From assembly GCA_047975215.1 (NCBI GenBank), contig JBKEDD010000062.1:31846-95845 (forward strand): 64,000 nucleotides of DNA, read 5' to 3'. The DNA is from JAGRMG01 sp047975215 (GTDB taxonomy: Bacteria > Pseudomonadota > Alphaproteobacteria > Rhodobacterales > Rhodobacteraceae). The position numbers and the translations under genes were made by a program. Positions 33,898-42,699 of this stretch are shown here, piece after piece (positions within the stretch are counted from its first letter, which is position 1; every line of letters begins with the position of its first letter). Below the pieces are notes generated by a model. It worked only from the letters and a program-made list of their open reading frames with translations. It was not told the DNA's origin and did no database searches.

Positions 33898-35601
33898 ATG
33901 ACCTATCGCGCCCCCGTGCCCGATTACGAATTCATCCTTCGCCATGTGGTCGGTTTTGGCCGGGTCGCGGCGACCGAACGGTTTTCCGAGGCCACCGACG
34001 ATCTGGTCGGTGCCATCCTGAACGAGGCCGGCAGGATGTGCGAGGAGGTCATGGCGCCGTTGCAGCGCAATGGCGATTTGCACCCGGCGCGGCTTGAAAA
34101 CGGTGTCGTGCGCGCCTCGCCCGGGTTCGCGGATGGCTGGAAGGCGATTGCCGAAGGCGGATGGCTGGGCATGAGCGGCAGCCCCGACCATGGCGGCATG
34201 GGCCTGCCCATGGCTCTGACGAGCGCGGTGAACGAGATGATGAGCGCGGCCTGCCTGTCGCTGCAACTGGCGCCGCTGATGAGCCAGGGCCAGATCGAGG
34301 CGCTGGAACATCACGCCAGCGACGAGTTGAAGGCGCTTTACCTGCCGAAACTGATTAGCGGTGAATGGTCGGGCACCATGAACCTGACCGAACCGCAGGC
34401 CGGATCGGATGTGGGCGCGCTGAGCACGCGGGCGGTGGCCAACGGCGATGGCACCTACGCCATCAGCGGTCAGAAGATCTTCATCAGCTGGGGCGACAAC
34501 GACTTTACCGAGAATGCCTGCCACCTGGTGCTGGCGCGTCTTCCCGACGGAGTGGCGGGCACCAAGGGGATCAGCCTGTTCCTGGTGCCGAAATTCATAC
34601 CCGACGCAGACGGCAGGCCGGGCCCGGCCAATGCCGTGAAGGTGGTCAGCCTCGAACACAAGCTGGGCCTGCACGGCAGCCCGACCTGCGTCATGGAATA
34701 CGACGGCGCGACCGGCTGGCTCGTGGGCGCCGAACATGGCGGCATGGCGGCGATGTTCACGATGATGAACAATGCCCGCCTCGGGGTCGGCGGCCAGGGG
34801 GTCGGTGCGGGCGAAGGCGCCTATCAGCACGCGCTGGGCTTTGCGATGGAACGCCGGCAGGGCAAGACGGCCAGCGGCACGATCGTCGATCACGCCGATG
34901 TGCGCCGGATGCTGCTCGAGATGAAGGCCGACCTGTTCGCCGCGCGCGCCATCCTGCTGGCCTGCGCCGTGGCCATCGACATGGGCACGGCCACGGGCGA
35001 TGCCGACTGGATCGCGCGCGCCGCGCTGCTGACGCCCATCGCCAAGGCGTTCGGCACCGATACCGGCGTCCGCGTGGCCGAAACCGGGGTGCAGGTGCAT
35101 GGCGGCATGGGCTTTGTCGAGGAAACCGGCGCGGCGCAGTATTACCGCGACGTGCGGGTAACGGCGATCTACGAGGGCACCAACGGCATCCAGGCAATGG
35201 ATCTCGTGGGCCGCAAGATGATGGATGGCGGCGAGGCGGCGATCCGTCTGCTTGAGGAGATCGAGGCCAAGGCCGAGGCCGCGCGCGCAAAGCTGCCCGA
35301 TCTGGCGGCCCCGGTCTGGGAGGCCGCCGAGACGCTGCGCGAGGCGACCGAATGGCTGGTGGCGCAAGACGACATGCAGGACCGTTTCGCCGGCGCGGTT
35401 CCTTACCTGCGTGCTTTCGCGCGGGTTCTGGGTGGGTATGCGCATCTGGCCGCGGCGCTGGCCGAACCGGGTGGCGGGCGCGAGAAGCTGGCGCGCTTCT
35501 ACATCACCCGGCTCTTGCCGGAACATGCCTCGCTTCTGGTGCAGGCGCAGGCCGGCGCGGCCGGCCTCTTTGCGCCCAGCCTTGACGAACTGGCGGGCTG
35601 A
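33898..35601 (+). CDS. Acyl-CoA dehydrogenase, DmdC-like long form
   Basis: 567 residues, the length of the long acyl-CoA dehydrogenases that include DmdC (3-methylmercaptopropionyl-CoA dehydrogenase of DMSP demethylation) and lack of which are the shorter 380-residue types. Parts visible are SGTMNLTEPQAGSDVGAL (FAD and substrate region), ETGVQVHGGMGFVEETG, and YEGTNGIQAMDLVGRKM, where the Glu is the likely catalytic base. A C-terminal helical extension follows. It starts at an ATG with GAGG about 8 nt upstream. The neighbouring MBL hydrolase follows by 3 bp. Roseobacters carry several DmdC paralogs, so a role in DMSP metabolism is only possible. Confidence 0.82.
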   Translation: MTYRAPVPDYEFILRHVVGFGRVAATERFSEATDDLVGAILNEAGRMCEEVMAPLQRNGDLHPARLENGVVRASPGFADGWKAIAEGGWLGMSGSPDHGGMGLPMALTSAVNEMMSAACLSLQLAPLMSQGQIEALEHHASDELKALYLPKLISGEWSGTMNLTEPQAGSDVGALSTRAVANGDGTYAISGQKIFISWGDNDFTENACHLVLARLPDGVAGTKGISLFLVPKFIPDADGRPGPANAVKVVSLEHKLGLHGSPTCVMEYDGATGWLVGAEHGGMAAMFTMMNNARLGVGGQGVGAGEGAYQHALGFAMERRQGKTASGTIVDHADVRRMLLEMKADLFAARAILLACAVAIDMGTATGDADWIARAALLTPIAKAFGTDTGVRVAETGVQVHGGMGFVEETGAAQYYRDVRVTAIYEGTNGIQAMDLVGRKMMDGGEAAIRLLEEIEAKAEAARAKLPDLAAPVWEAAETLREATEWLVAQDDMQDRFAGAVPYLRAFARVLGGYAHLAAALAEPGGGREKLARFYITRLLPEHASLLVQAQAGAAGLFAPSLDELAG

Positions 35602-35604
35602 GGC

Positions 35605-36648
35605 GTGGACGCGGCCGCCGACAAGGGACTTCGCTATCCCTGGCCAGAGCCGCCGCAGCCGGGCGGTTTCGTCGAAGTGGCCGAAGGCGTGCTGTGGATC
35701 CGGCTGCCGCTGCCGATGAAGCTCGACCATGTCAACGTATACGCGCTGGACGATGGCGACGGCTGGACAATCGTCGACACCGGCCTGGCCTCGAACAAGA
35801 CCCGTGGAATCTGGACCGATCTGATGACCGGTCTGCTGGCTGGCCGGCCCGTGCGCCGGGTCGTTGTCACCCACCATCATCCCGACCATATCGGCCTGGC
35901 CGGATGGTTTCAGTCCGAACACGGGGCCGAGCTTGTCACCACCCGGACCGCCTGGCTGTTCGCGCGCATGCTGACGCTGGATGTGCAGCAGGAATGGCCC
36001 GCCGAAACGCTGGCCTATTACCGCAGCGCCGGGATGGATTCCCGGATTCTGGCCAAGCGGATGGCCGACCGGCCATTCAACTTCGCCGACATGGTGCATC
36101 CGATGCCGCTGGGCTTTACCCGGCTGCAGCAGGGCGATCGGCTGCGCATGGGCGGGCGCGACTGGGATGTGCACATGGGCAACGGCCATGCCCCCGAACA
36201 CGCGACCTTCTGGAGCCGCGACGACAACCTTGTGATCTCGGGAGACCAGATCCTGTCCTCGATCAGCCCCAATGTCGGGGTCTACGCGACCGAACCCATG
36301 GCGGATCCGCTGGCCGACTGGCTGGAAAGCTGCGAGCGGCTGCTGCAACTGGCCCGCCACGACCATCTGGCGCTGGGCGGTCACAAGCTGCCCTTCACCG
36401 GCTTGCCGTTCCGGATGCGGCAACTGATCGACAACCATCACGGCGCGCTGCGCCGGCTGCTTGAACACCTGGACGAGCCGAAACCTGCGTCGGATTGCTT
36501 TGGCACGCTGTTCAAGCGCCACATCGGAGAATCCGAATACGGCCTGGCGCTGGTTGAAGCGGTGGCGCATGTCAACCATCTGTTCCATACTGGAGAAGTG
36601 ACCCGGACGCGCCGACAGGATGGCGCGTGGCTGTATCGGCGCCGGTAA
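35605..36648 (+). CDS. MBL-fold metallo-hydrolase
   Basis: 347 residues of the metallo-beta-lactamase superfamily. The metal motif VTHHHPDHIGLAGW (about 89-102) is complete, with GNGHAPEHATFW and the ISGDQIL aspartate later. A C-terminal helical domain (about 255-347) with HLALGGHKLPFTGL contains another conserved histidine. It starts with a GTG 3 bp after the acyl-CoA dehydrogenase stop and so is in its operon; it may be a thioesterase or hydrolase acting on the same acyl compound, but that is inference. Confidence 0.85.
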   Translation: MDAAADKGLRYPWPEPPQPGGFVEVAEGVLWIRLPLPMKLDHVNVYALDDGDGWTIVDTGLASNKTRGIWTDLMTGLLAGRPVRRVVVTHHHPDHIGLAGWFQSEHGAELVTTRTAWLFARMLTLDVQQEWPAETLAYYRSAGMDSRILAKRMADRPFNFADMVHPMPLGFTRLQQGDRLRMGGRDWDVHMGNGHAPEHATFWSRDDNLVISGDQILSSISPNVGVYATEPMADPLADWLESCERLLQLARHDHLALGGHKLPFTGLPFRMRQLIDNHHGALRRLLEHLDEPKPASDCFGTLFKRHIGESEYGLALVEAVAHVNHLFHTGEVTRTRRQDGAWLYRRR

Positions 36649-36680
36649 CTTGGGGCAGCAACATTGGCGGGAGCAGCGTG

Positions 36681-37133
36681 ATGGACGACCGGATAGAAAC
36701 CACTGCCGAGGCGTCGGAGGCCGATGCGCTGCCGCGGATGCACGAGGTGCACGCCGACCCCGGGAACTGTGCCGACCCCGATTGCCTGCCCGAACGCATG
36801 AAGGCGCCGGTGGCCAGCAAGAGCCCGGCGCAGTGGGCCTATGAACGGCTGATCCTCTATATCCGCAATTTCGAACAGCAGCTTGACGGCGAACACGAGG
36901 TGGCAATGGGCTTTACCGGCACCGAGGCCGGCGTGCTGCGTATCGAGGGGATGGGCTTTTTCGAACCCGATCTCATCACCTTCTACGGCCACGACGGCAA
37001 TGGCGTGCGCACCCAGCTTGTCCAGCATGTGAGCCAGTTGAACGTTATGCTGCGGGCCCTGCCGAAACCGCGCGACGATGCGCCACCCCACCGTATCGGG
37101 TTCCGGCTGGCTGCCGAACTCGAGGATGCCTGA
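36681..37133 (+). CDS. DUF6173 family protein
   Basis: 150 residues, small and acidic. It has an N-terminal variable region with a GNCADPDCLPERM segment and a conserved core SPAQWAYERLILYIRNFEQQL, then GVLRIEGMGFFEPDLITFYGHD and QLVQHVSQLNVMLRALPK. I recall this core as DUF6173, found in Rhodobacteraceae; the function is unknown. GGCGGGAG lies before the ATG. A terminator-like hairpin follows the stop. Confidence 0.8.
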   Translation: MDDRIETTAEASEADALPRMHEVHADPGNCADPDCLPERMKAPVASKSPAQWAYERLILYIRNFEQQLDGEHEVAMGFTGTEAGVLRIEGMGFFEPDLITFYGHDGNGVRTQLVQHVSQLNVMLRALPKPRDDAPPHRIGFRLAAELEDA

Positions 37134-37135
37134 CC

Positions 37136-37152
37136 GGCAAGCCGCGCTTGCC
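37136..37152 (+). terminator. Terminator after the DUF6173 gene
   Basis: GGCAAGC (37136-37142) and GCTTGCC (37146-37152) form a 7-bp stem with a CGC loop 3 nt after the stop, followed by ATTTCTTG. It is a plausible intrinsic terminator. Confidence 0.55.
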
Positions 37153-37203
37153 ATTTCTTGCGCTGCCGCGTTCAATCGCGGCAATTCGTGAGACGTGGAA
37201 CCC

Positions 37204-39042
37204 ATGACACATTTCGCCGCGGTCATCGCCGCCTACCGTGACGCCTGGGGGCGCCGGTGGCTGTTCGCGCCGTTATACCTGTCGCTGCGGCTGCTGGTGC
37301 TGGCGCTGGTAGCGCCCGGCGTCGCGGCGCTGATCAACGTGGCGGTGTCGCTGTCGGACCAGTCGGCCCTGACCGATCAGGACATCGCGTTGTTCATCCT
37401 GTCGCCGGTCGGCTTTGTGGCCGCGTTGACCGTGCTGAGCGTGTTCCTGCTGGCCGAAGTGCTGAGCTTTTCGGTGATGGCCGCCAGCCTGCGCGTGCCG
37501 ACCGGCAATGTCTGGGCCGCCGGGCGGGCGGCGCTGGCTTTGGTGCTGCGCCGGGCATGGCCGCTTTGGCGTTTTGCGCTGCGTTTCCTGTTGCGGGTGC
37601 TGGTGCTGGTGGCGCCGTTCGCCGCCATGGCACTGATCATCGCATGGTGGACGCTGACCAAGTACGACATCAACTACTATCTCACCTTTCATCCGCCCGC
37701 CTTCGTCGTCGCGACCGTTCTGATCGGGCTGTTGCTGCTGGCGCTGGCCTTCGTGCTGATCCGGCGGCTTTCGGGCTGGGCGCTGGCCTTGCATCTCGTC
37801 TTGTTCGACGGCGCTGCGCCGGGCGCCGCTTTCGGCCAGAGCGAGGCGCGGATGCGCGGCCGGCACGCGATGCTGCGGCGGCGGCTGGTGCTCTGGCTGG
37901 TGGTCCGGCTCGCGCTTGGCGCCGCGATCGCCGCGCTGACCAGCGCGATCGTTTCGCTGTTGCCGGATGCGAGGGCGGACAACCTGCCGCTGGTGCTGTG
38001 GCTTGGCATGGCGGTCGTCCTGCTGTCGGGGCTGGCGGCGCAGGTCGTGGCGGCAACCGCCCTGGGCGGGCTGGCGATTCTGTTGGACGGGTTCCTTGGG
38101 GCGGAAACCCCGCCGGTTCCGGCACCGGCGACCGGATCGGCCGGCCCTCGCGGCGTGCTGCTGGGCGGGCTGGTGCTGGCGGCCGTGGCGCTTCTGGCCG
38201 GGGGCTGGGTAGGCGAGAGGTTGCTGGCCCGGGTGGCGGCCCCGGATGATGTTGAGGTGATCGGCCATCGCGGTGCTGCCGGGACGCGTCCGGAAAACAC
38301 CATGGCTTCGGTCAACAAGGCCATCGAGGATGGCGTCGACTGGGTCGAGATCGACGTACAGGAAACCGCCGATGGCGAGATCCTCGTGATCCATGACAGC
38401 GACTTCATGAAACTGGCCGGCAATCCCGTGAAGGCGTGGGAGGTCACGATGGATGACGTGGCCGGGATCGACATCGGAAGTTGGTTCGCCGACGAATTCG
38501 CCGATCAGCGCGCGCCGACCCTGCGCGAGGTTCTGGCTGCCGCCGATGGCAAGGCCAAAGTACTGATAGAACTGAAATACTACGGCCACGATGTTGATCT
38601 CGAAAACCGCGTCGCGGCCATCGTCGATGAGTTCGCGATGGGCGGCCGGATCGCCCTGATGTCGTTGAAATACCCCGCGGTGCAGAAGGTTCGCGCGATG
38701 CGCCCGGGCTGGCGGGCCGGGGTTCTGGCGGCAACGGCGGTGGGTGATCTTTCGGGGCTGGAGGCCGATTTCGTCGCGGTGAGCGCGGGCATGGCCAGCC
38801 CCGGGCTGATCCGCCGCGTGCAGGCGTCGGGCAAGGATATCTATGTCTGGACGGACAACGATCCGTTGCAGATGTCGCAGTTGATCGCGATGGGGGTTGA
38901 TGGCCTGATAACCGACCGGCCGGCCCTGGTGCGCGAGGTGCTGGCGTTTCGCGCAAGCCTCGGCCCGGCCGAGCGGCTGCTTCTGTGGCTGAGCGGAGAA
39001 TTCGACCTTGGCCCGAGGGACAATGGCGATGGCAGCCCGTAG
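37204..39042 (+). CDS. Membrane glycerophosphodiester phosphodiesterase
   Basis: 612 residues. The first about 345 residues form a multispan membrane domain (glycerophosphoryl diester phosphodiesterase membrane domain), and the last about 265 form a GDPD domain: VIGHRGAAGTRPENTMAS, DWVEIDVQETADGEILVIHD and LIELKYYG carry the catalytic His and Glu residues, and VYVWTDN and GVDGLITDRP end it. It should release glycerol-3-phosphate and an alcohol from glycerophosphodiesters at the membrane. I chose the ATG at 37204. The stop overlaps the start of the phospholipase A2-like gene. Confidence 0.92.
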   Translation: MTHFAAVIAAYRDAWGRRWLFAPLYLSLRLLVLALVAPGVAALINVAVSLSDQSALTDQDIALFILSPVGFVAALTVLSVFLLAEVLSFSVMAASLRVPTGNVWAAGRAALALVLRRAWPLWRFALRFLLRVLVLVAPFAAMALIIAWWTLTKYDINYYLTFHPPAFVVATVLIGLLLLALAFVLIRRLSGWALALHLVLFDGAAPGAAFGQSEARMRGRHAMLRRRLVLWLVVRLALGAAIAALTSAIVSLLPDARADNLPLVLWLGMAVVLLSGLAAQVVAATALGGLAILLDGFLGAETPPVPAPATGSAGPRGVLLGGLVLAAVALLAGGWVGERLLARVAAPDDVEVIGHRGAAGTRPENTMASVNKAIEDGVDWVEIDVQETADGEILVIHDSDFMKLAGNPVKAWEVTMDDVAGIDIGSWFADEFADQRAPTLREVLAAADGKAKVLIELKYYGHDVDLENRVAAIVDEFAMGGRIALMSLKYPAVQKVRAMRPGWRAGVLAATAVGDLSGLEADFVAVSAGMASPGLIRRVQASGKDIYVWTDNDPLQMSQLIAMGVDGLITDRPALVREVLAFRASLGPAERLLLWLSGEFDLGPRDNGDGSP

Positions 39043-39589
39043 CGTTGTCGCGGCGGCGCTGATGCTGGCCGCGCCGGCATCGGCGCAGGATCTCGGCCGC
39101 GCGCTGGAGCTGCCGGCGCACCGGGCGCTGATGGCCATGCGGGATGGCGCGCCCCTCGCACCGTTTGAAACCGATGGCTGCTCGGGCGGGCTGTCGCATG
39201 GCTGGGAGGTGGTGGCCGACGCCTTCCCCCGCTTTGCCGCCGCGCACAAGGATGCGCCGCCCTGGGAAGGCTGCTGCATCACGCACGATCGCGCCTATCA
39301 TCGCGCTGGCGGTGCCGACACCGCCGGGGCAAGCTGGCAGGCGCGGCTGGATGCCGACGATACGCTGAACGCCTGTGTTGCCGCAACCGCCGGTGAACGC
39401 ACCGACGATCTGGCCGCGCGCTACGACATGACCCCGGCGCAGGTTCGCGGCGCCTATGCGACGATTGCCGGCGCGATGTACCTTGCGGTGCGCTTTGGCG
39501 GCGTTCCGTGTTCCGGCCTGCCCTGGCGTTGGGGCTATGGCTATGCCTCCTGTACCCTGCTGGACGCCATTGGCCCGGCGGGCGATTGA
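39029..39589 (+). CDS. Secreted phospholipase A2-like protein
   Basis: 186 residues. A signal peptide (1-19, ending ASA-QD) precedes a small cysteine-rich domain. The segment DGCSGGLSHGW (49-59) resembles the calcium-loop region of phospholipase A2, and CCITHDRAYH (82-91) matches the CCxxHDxxY active-site motif, with His86 and Asp87 as the likely catalytic dyad. Further Cys residues (51, 116, 161, 175) could form disulfides. I start at the ATG at 39029 (GAGGG upstream); it overlaps the GDPD stop, so both are coupled. A role in removing a fatty acid from phospholipids is a prediction; no characterised close relative is known to me. Confidence 0.68.
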   Translation: MAARSVVAAALMLAAPASAQDLGRALELPAHRALMAMRDGAPLAPFETDGCSGGLSHGWEVVADAFPRFAAAHKDAPPWEGCCITHDRAYHRAGGADTAGASWQARLDADDTLNACVAATAGERTDDLAARYDMTPAQVRGAYATIAGAMYLAVRFGGVPCSGLPWRWGYGYASCTLLDAIGPAGD

Positions 39590-39654
39590 CGTGGTGACAG
39601 CCGGGGCGGAATCCGCTATCCAGCAACGAAACAACCGCGAACGGAACGTCACAG

Positions 39655-39789
39655 ATGGCTGATTACAAGCACGGCGAAATGGATATCACTGCCCAGACCG
39701 AAACTTTCAACGGCTTCGTCAGGTTCATGACCCGGTCGGTCATCGCCATCCTGGCCGTCCTGGTATTCATGGCCATCTTCTTCACCTGA
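39655..39789 (+). CDS. aa3-type cytochrome c oxidase subunit IV
   Basis: A 44-residue protein. A short polar N-terminus (MADYKHGEMDITAQTETFNGF) is followed by one membrane helix (about 22-43). The start MADYKHGEMDIT and this layout match the small fourth subunit of the aa3 oxidase of Rhodobacter and Paracoccus, which attaches to the subunit I-III complex. ctaD for subunit I is about 17.6 kb away on the minus strand. It ends 3 bp before the lipoprotein gene, so it is likely cotranscribed. Confidence 0.82.
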   Translation: MADYKHGEMDITAQTETFNGFVRFMTRSVIAILAVLVFMAIFFT

Positions 39790-39792
39790 TCC

Positions 39793-40431
39793 ATGCGCCC
39801 GGCCTTGTTCAGATTTTCAGCCCTGTGCATGCTGGCGCTGACCGTGGCCGGTTGCGCCACCCAGCAGCCCTATGCCGACGATGCCGCCATCGCCGCCGTT
39901 TCGTACCGCGATTCGGGACCGGCCTCGCTGACGCTTTACACGATGGTCAACAACCGCACCGGCAAGGGCGGGCACAGCGCGCTTCTGATCAATGCCTCCG
40001 AACGGGTGATCTTCGATCCGGCGGGATCGTTCCATGCCGATATCGTGCCCGAACGCAACGATGTGCTGTTCGGCATCACCCCGGCTGTGGAACATGCCTA
40101 TCGCAGCGCCCATGCCCGCAGCACCTTTCATGTGGACATGCAGACGATCCAGGTATCCCCGGCCCAGGCCGAGACGGCCTATCGGGTGGCGCTGCAAAAC
40201 GGCGGGGTCATGGGCGGGTTGTGCTCCAACGCCGTTGCCAACCTGCTGCGGCAGGTGCCGGGCTTCGAAAGCCTTGGCCCGACGCTGTATCCCACGCGGC
40301 TGGCGGAAGAATTCGGCAAGTTGCCCGGCGTCACGCTCGAGCAGTATTTCGAGGACGACAGCGCCGATCTTCAGGACGGGCTGGCCCAGGGCAACGCTGC
40401 GCTGAACCGGATGGCCAAGGCCGGCGGCTGA
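39793..40431 (+). CDS. Lipoprotein with a possible permuted papain-like (NlpC/P60-type) fold
   Basis: 212 residues. The lipobox LTVAGC (Cys21) marks it as a lipoprotein. In the body, GKGGHSALLINASERVIFDPAGSF holds a conserved-looking His, and GGVMGGLCSNAVANLL holds a Cys followed by SN. This His-before-Cys order and the CS-containing helix resemble circularly permuted NlpC/P60 papain-like hydrolases such as YiiX. The domain call rests only on this pattern. It immediately follows the oxidase subunit IV gene. Confidence 0.6.
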   Translation: MRPALFRFSALCMLALTVAGCATQQPYADDAAIAAVSYRDSGPASLTLYTMVNNRTGKGGHSALLINASERVIFDPAGSFHADIVPERNDVLFGITPAVEHAYRSAHARSTFHVDMQTIQVSPAQAETAYRVALQNGGVMGGLCSNAVANLLRQVPGFESLGPTLYPTRLAEEFGKLPGVTLEQYFEDDSADLQDGLAQGNAALNRMAKAGG

Positions 40432-40446
40432 CCGGCCTCTTGCCGG

Positions 40447-40869
40447 TCAGGTCAGATGCCGCGCCCGCGCGCCCCGTTCGATCGCGGCGGCGTGCAGCCG
40501 GTCGATGTTCAGTTCGTATCGCATTTCCTCAAGCAGGCGCAGTTCGGTTTCCGCCAGCGTCCCGTCGGCGGCGGCAACATCGCAGGCCAGCGCGTAGGCG
40601 GTTTCGTTCAACCGCTCGGGCAGGTTGTCGCGGATCAGCCCGAACAGCGCATCCAGGCCGTCCTCCTGTTCGAACAGATCGAAGACCAGCCGCGATATGT
40701 GCTTGATGCGGTCGATATCGTAATCGGCAAATACCGGCAGCATGTTCACCGCTGACTGGATCTTGACCAGTTCGGCGGTACGGATGTTCTCGTCCGAGGC
40801 GGAAACGGCGATCATCAGGGCGACAAGGCAGTCCTGCGCGCTCAGCACATGGGGTTCGGTCTGGGACAT
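40447..40869 (-). CDS. TerB/DjlA-like protein
   Basis: 140 residues of helical, acidic sequence. QDCLVALMIAVSASDENIRTAELVKIQ and the second DVAAADGTLAETELRLLEEM repeat resemble the TerB/DjlA N-terminal family, whose members have two metal-binding-like DxDG/E-rich helical repeats. AGGAG lies about 10 nt before the ATG. Function is unknown; a TerB name does not by itself imply tellurite resistance. It is convergent with the lipoprotein gene and divergent from lysK. Confidence 0.75.
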   Translation of the reverse strand: MSQTEPHVLSAQDCLVALMIAVSASDENIRTAELVKIQSAVNMLPVFADYDIDRIKHISRLVFDLFEQEDGLDALFGLIRDNLPERLNETAYALACDVAAADGTLAETELRLLEEMRYELNIDRLHAAAIERGARARHLT

Positions 40870-40995
40870 GGGCGCGCGGCTCCTTCCGGCATTGCATTGT
40901 TGCAGTGCAGAATATTGACGGCTCGCCCCCGGCACAATAGGTAGCGGCCTCAGCCCCGCGCGGCGCGTGCGGCCCAATTCAGTGGAGAAACCGGG

Positions 40996-42570
40996 ATGTC
41001 TCAGTTGCGCGAAGCCGCCCTCACTTCGAAGGCCTGGCCGTTCGAGGAAGCGCGCCGGATTCTGAAACGCTATGAAAAGGCGCCGCCCGAAAAGGGGCAT
41101 GTTCTGTTCGAAACCGGCTATGGGCCGTCGGGCCTGCCCCATATCGGTACCTTCGGAGAGGTGGCGCGCACAACCATGATCCGCCATGCCTTTGCGACCA
41201 TCAGCGATATCCCGACCCGGCTGATCTGTTTTTCCGACGATCTGGACGGCATGCGCAAGGTGCCCGGCAACGTCCCGAACCCGGACAAGCTGAAGGCGCA
41301 TCTGCAAAAACCGCTGACCAGCGTGCCCGACCCGTTCGGCGAATACGATAGCTTCGGTGCGCACAACAACGCCATGCTGCGCCGGTTTCTCGACACCTTC
41401 GGGTTCGAGTACGAATTCATCAGCGCGACCGAGTTCTACCGCTCGGGCCGGTTCGACACCATCCTGCGCCGCGCCGCCGAACGCTATGACGATATCATGA
41501 AGATCATGCTGAAGTCGCTGCGCGAGGAGCGCCGGCAAACCTATTCCATCTTCCTGCCGATCCACCCTGAAACCGGCCGCGTTCTCTATGTGCCGATGAA
41601 AGAGGTGAACGCCGCCGAAGGTACGGTCACGTTTGACGACGAGGACGGCCGCGAATGGACTCTGCCGGTGACGGGCGGAAACGTGAAGCTGCAATGGAAA
41701 CCCGATTTCGGCGCCCGCTGGGCCGCGCTGGGCGTCGATTTCGAGATGTACGGCAAGGATCACTCGACCAACACGCCGATCTATGACGGCATCTGCCGCG
41801 CCCTGGGCGAACGCCCGCCCGAGCACTTCACCTACGAGTTGTTTCTTGACGAGAACGGGCAGAAGATATCCAAGTCCTCGGGCAACGGCGTTTCCATCGA
41901 CGAATGGCTGACCTATGCCAGCGCCGAAAGCCTGTCCTATTTCATGTATCTCAAGCCGAAGACAGCCAAGCGGCTATATTTCGACGTGATCCCCAAGGCG
42001 GTGGACGAATACCACCAGCAATTGCGCGCCTATGCCGGGCAGGATGTGACGGCCCGGCTGAACAACCCGGTCTGGCACATCCATGGCGGTGACGTGCCGG
42101 TCTCGACGCTGATCGTGCCCTTTGCCATGCTGCTGAACCTGGCCTCGGTTTCCGGCGCGCGGGACAAGGCGCAGCTTTGGGGTTTCATCAACCGCTATGC
42201 GCCCCAGGCGGCGCCCGAAACACACCCGGATCTTGACCGCGCGGCAGAGTTCGCGGTGCGCTATTTCAACGACTTCGTGAAGCCGACGCGCGTTTTTCGC
42301 GCCCCGACCGAGCCCGAGCGTGCGGCACTGGTGGCGCTGCGCGACGCGCTGGCCGCCTACGATGGGCCGCCCGAGGACGAGGCGCTGCAATCAGTGGTCT
42401 ATGCCGTTGGGCGGGATCGCTTCGATCCGCTGCGGCAATGGTTCACGGCGCTATACGAAGTGCTTCTGGGCGCCAGCCAGGGGCCGCGGTTTGGCGGGTT
42501 CATCGCGCTTTATGGCGTGGCCGAGACGATGGCGCTTATCGACCGGGCGCTGGCGGGCGATCTGGCCTGA
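40996..42570 (+). CDS. lysK: Lysyl-tRNA synthetase, class I
   Basis: 524 residues of the class I LysRS, found in archaea, spirochaetes and alphaproteobacteria, unrelated to the class II LysS. The HIGH motif is PHIGT (48-52), in GYGPSGLPHIGTFGEVARTT, and the KMSKS motif reads KISKSSGNG (about 290-298). The C-terminal part is helical. It stands on its own with a 129-bp gap before folB. Confidence 0.95.
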   Translation: MSQLREAALTSKAWPFEEARRILKRYEKAPPEKGHVLFETGYGPSGLPHIGTFGEVARTTMIRHAFATISDIPTRLICFSDDLDGMRKVPGNVPNPDKLKAHLQKPLTSVPDPFGEYDSFGAHNNAMLRRFLDTFGFEYEFISATEFYRSGRFDTILRRAAERYDDIMKIMLKSLREERRQTYSIFLPIHPETGRVLYVPMKEVNAAEGTVTFDDEDGREWTLPVTGGNVKLQWKPDFGARWAALGVDFEMYGKDHSTNTPIYDGICRALGERPPEHFTYELFLDENGQKISKSSGNGVSIDEWLTYASAESLSYFMYLKPKTAKRLYFDVIPKAVDEYHQQLRAYAGQDVTARLNNPVWHIHGGDVPVSTLIVPFAMLLNLASVSGARDKAQLWGFINRYAPQAAPETHPDLDRAAEFAVRYFNDFVKPTRVFRAPTEPERAALVALRDALAAYDGPPEDEALQSVVYAVGRDRFDPLRQWFTALYEVLLGASQGPRFGGFIALYGVAETMALIDRALAGDLA

Positions 42571-42699
42571 GCCGTATCGGGTGGAACTCGCGCCCGGCCC
42601 GGCGTTTCCGGCGCTGGCGCTGCGCGTCCGGGCCTGTTATTCAGGGCGCCCGGCCCATACCGTGCCGGGGCATGACGGGCAAGGAAGGTCCAGGACCCG

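Noticed and set aside
33880..36906. A 1008-codon open frame antisense to the acyl-CoA dehydrogenase and MBL genes
   Set aside because: It spans two well-supported genes and an intergenic junction and is rich in His/Gln/Arg, typical of shadow frames.
40447..40869. Tellurite resistance function for the TerB-like gene
   Set aside because: No other ter genes are nearby and the family name alone does not support resistance.
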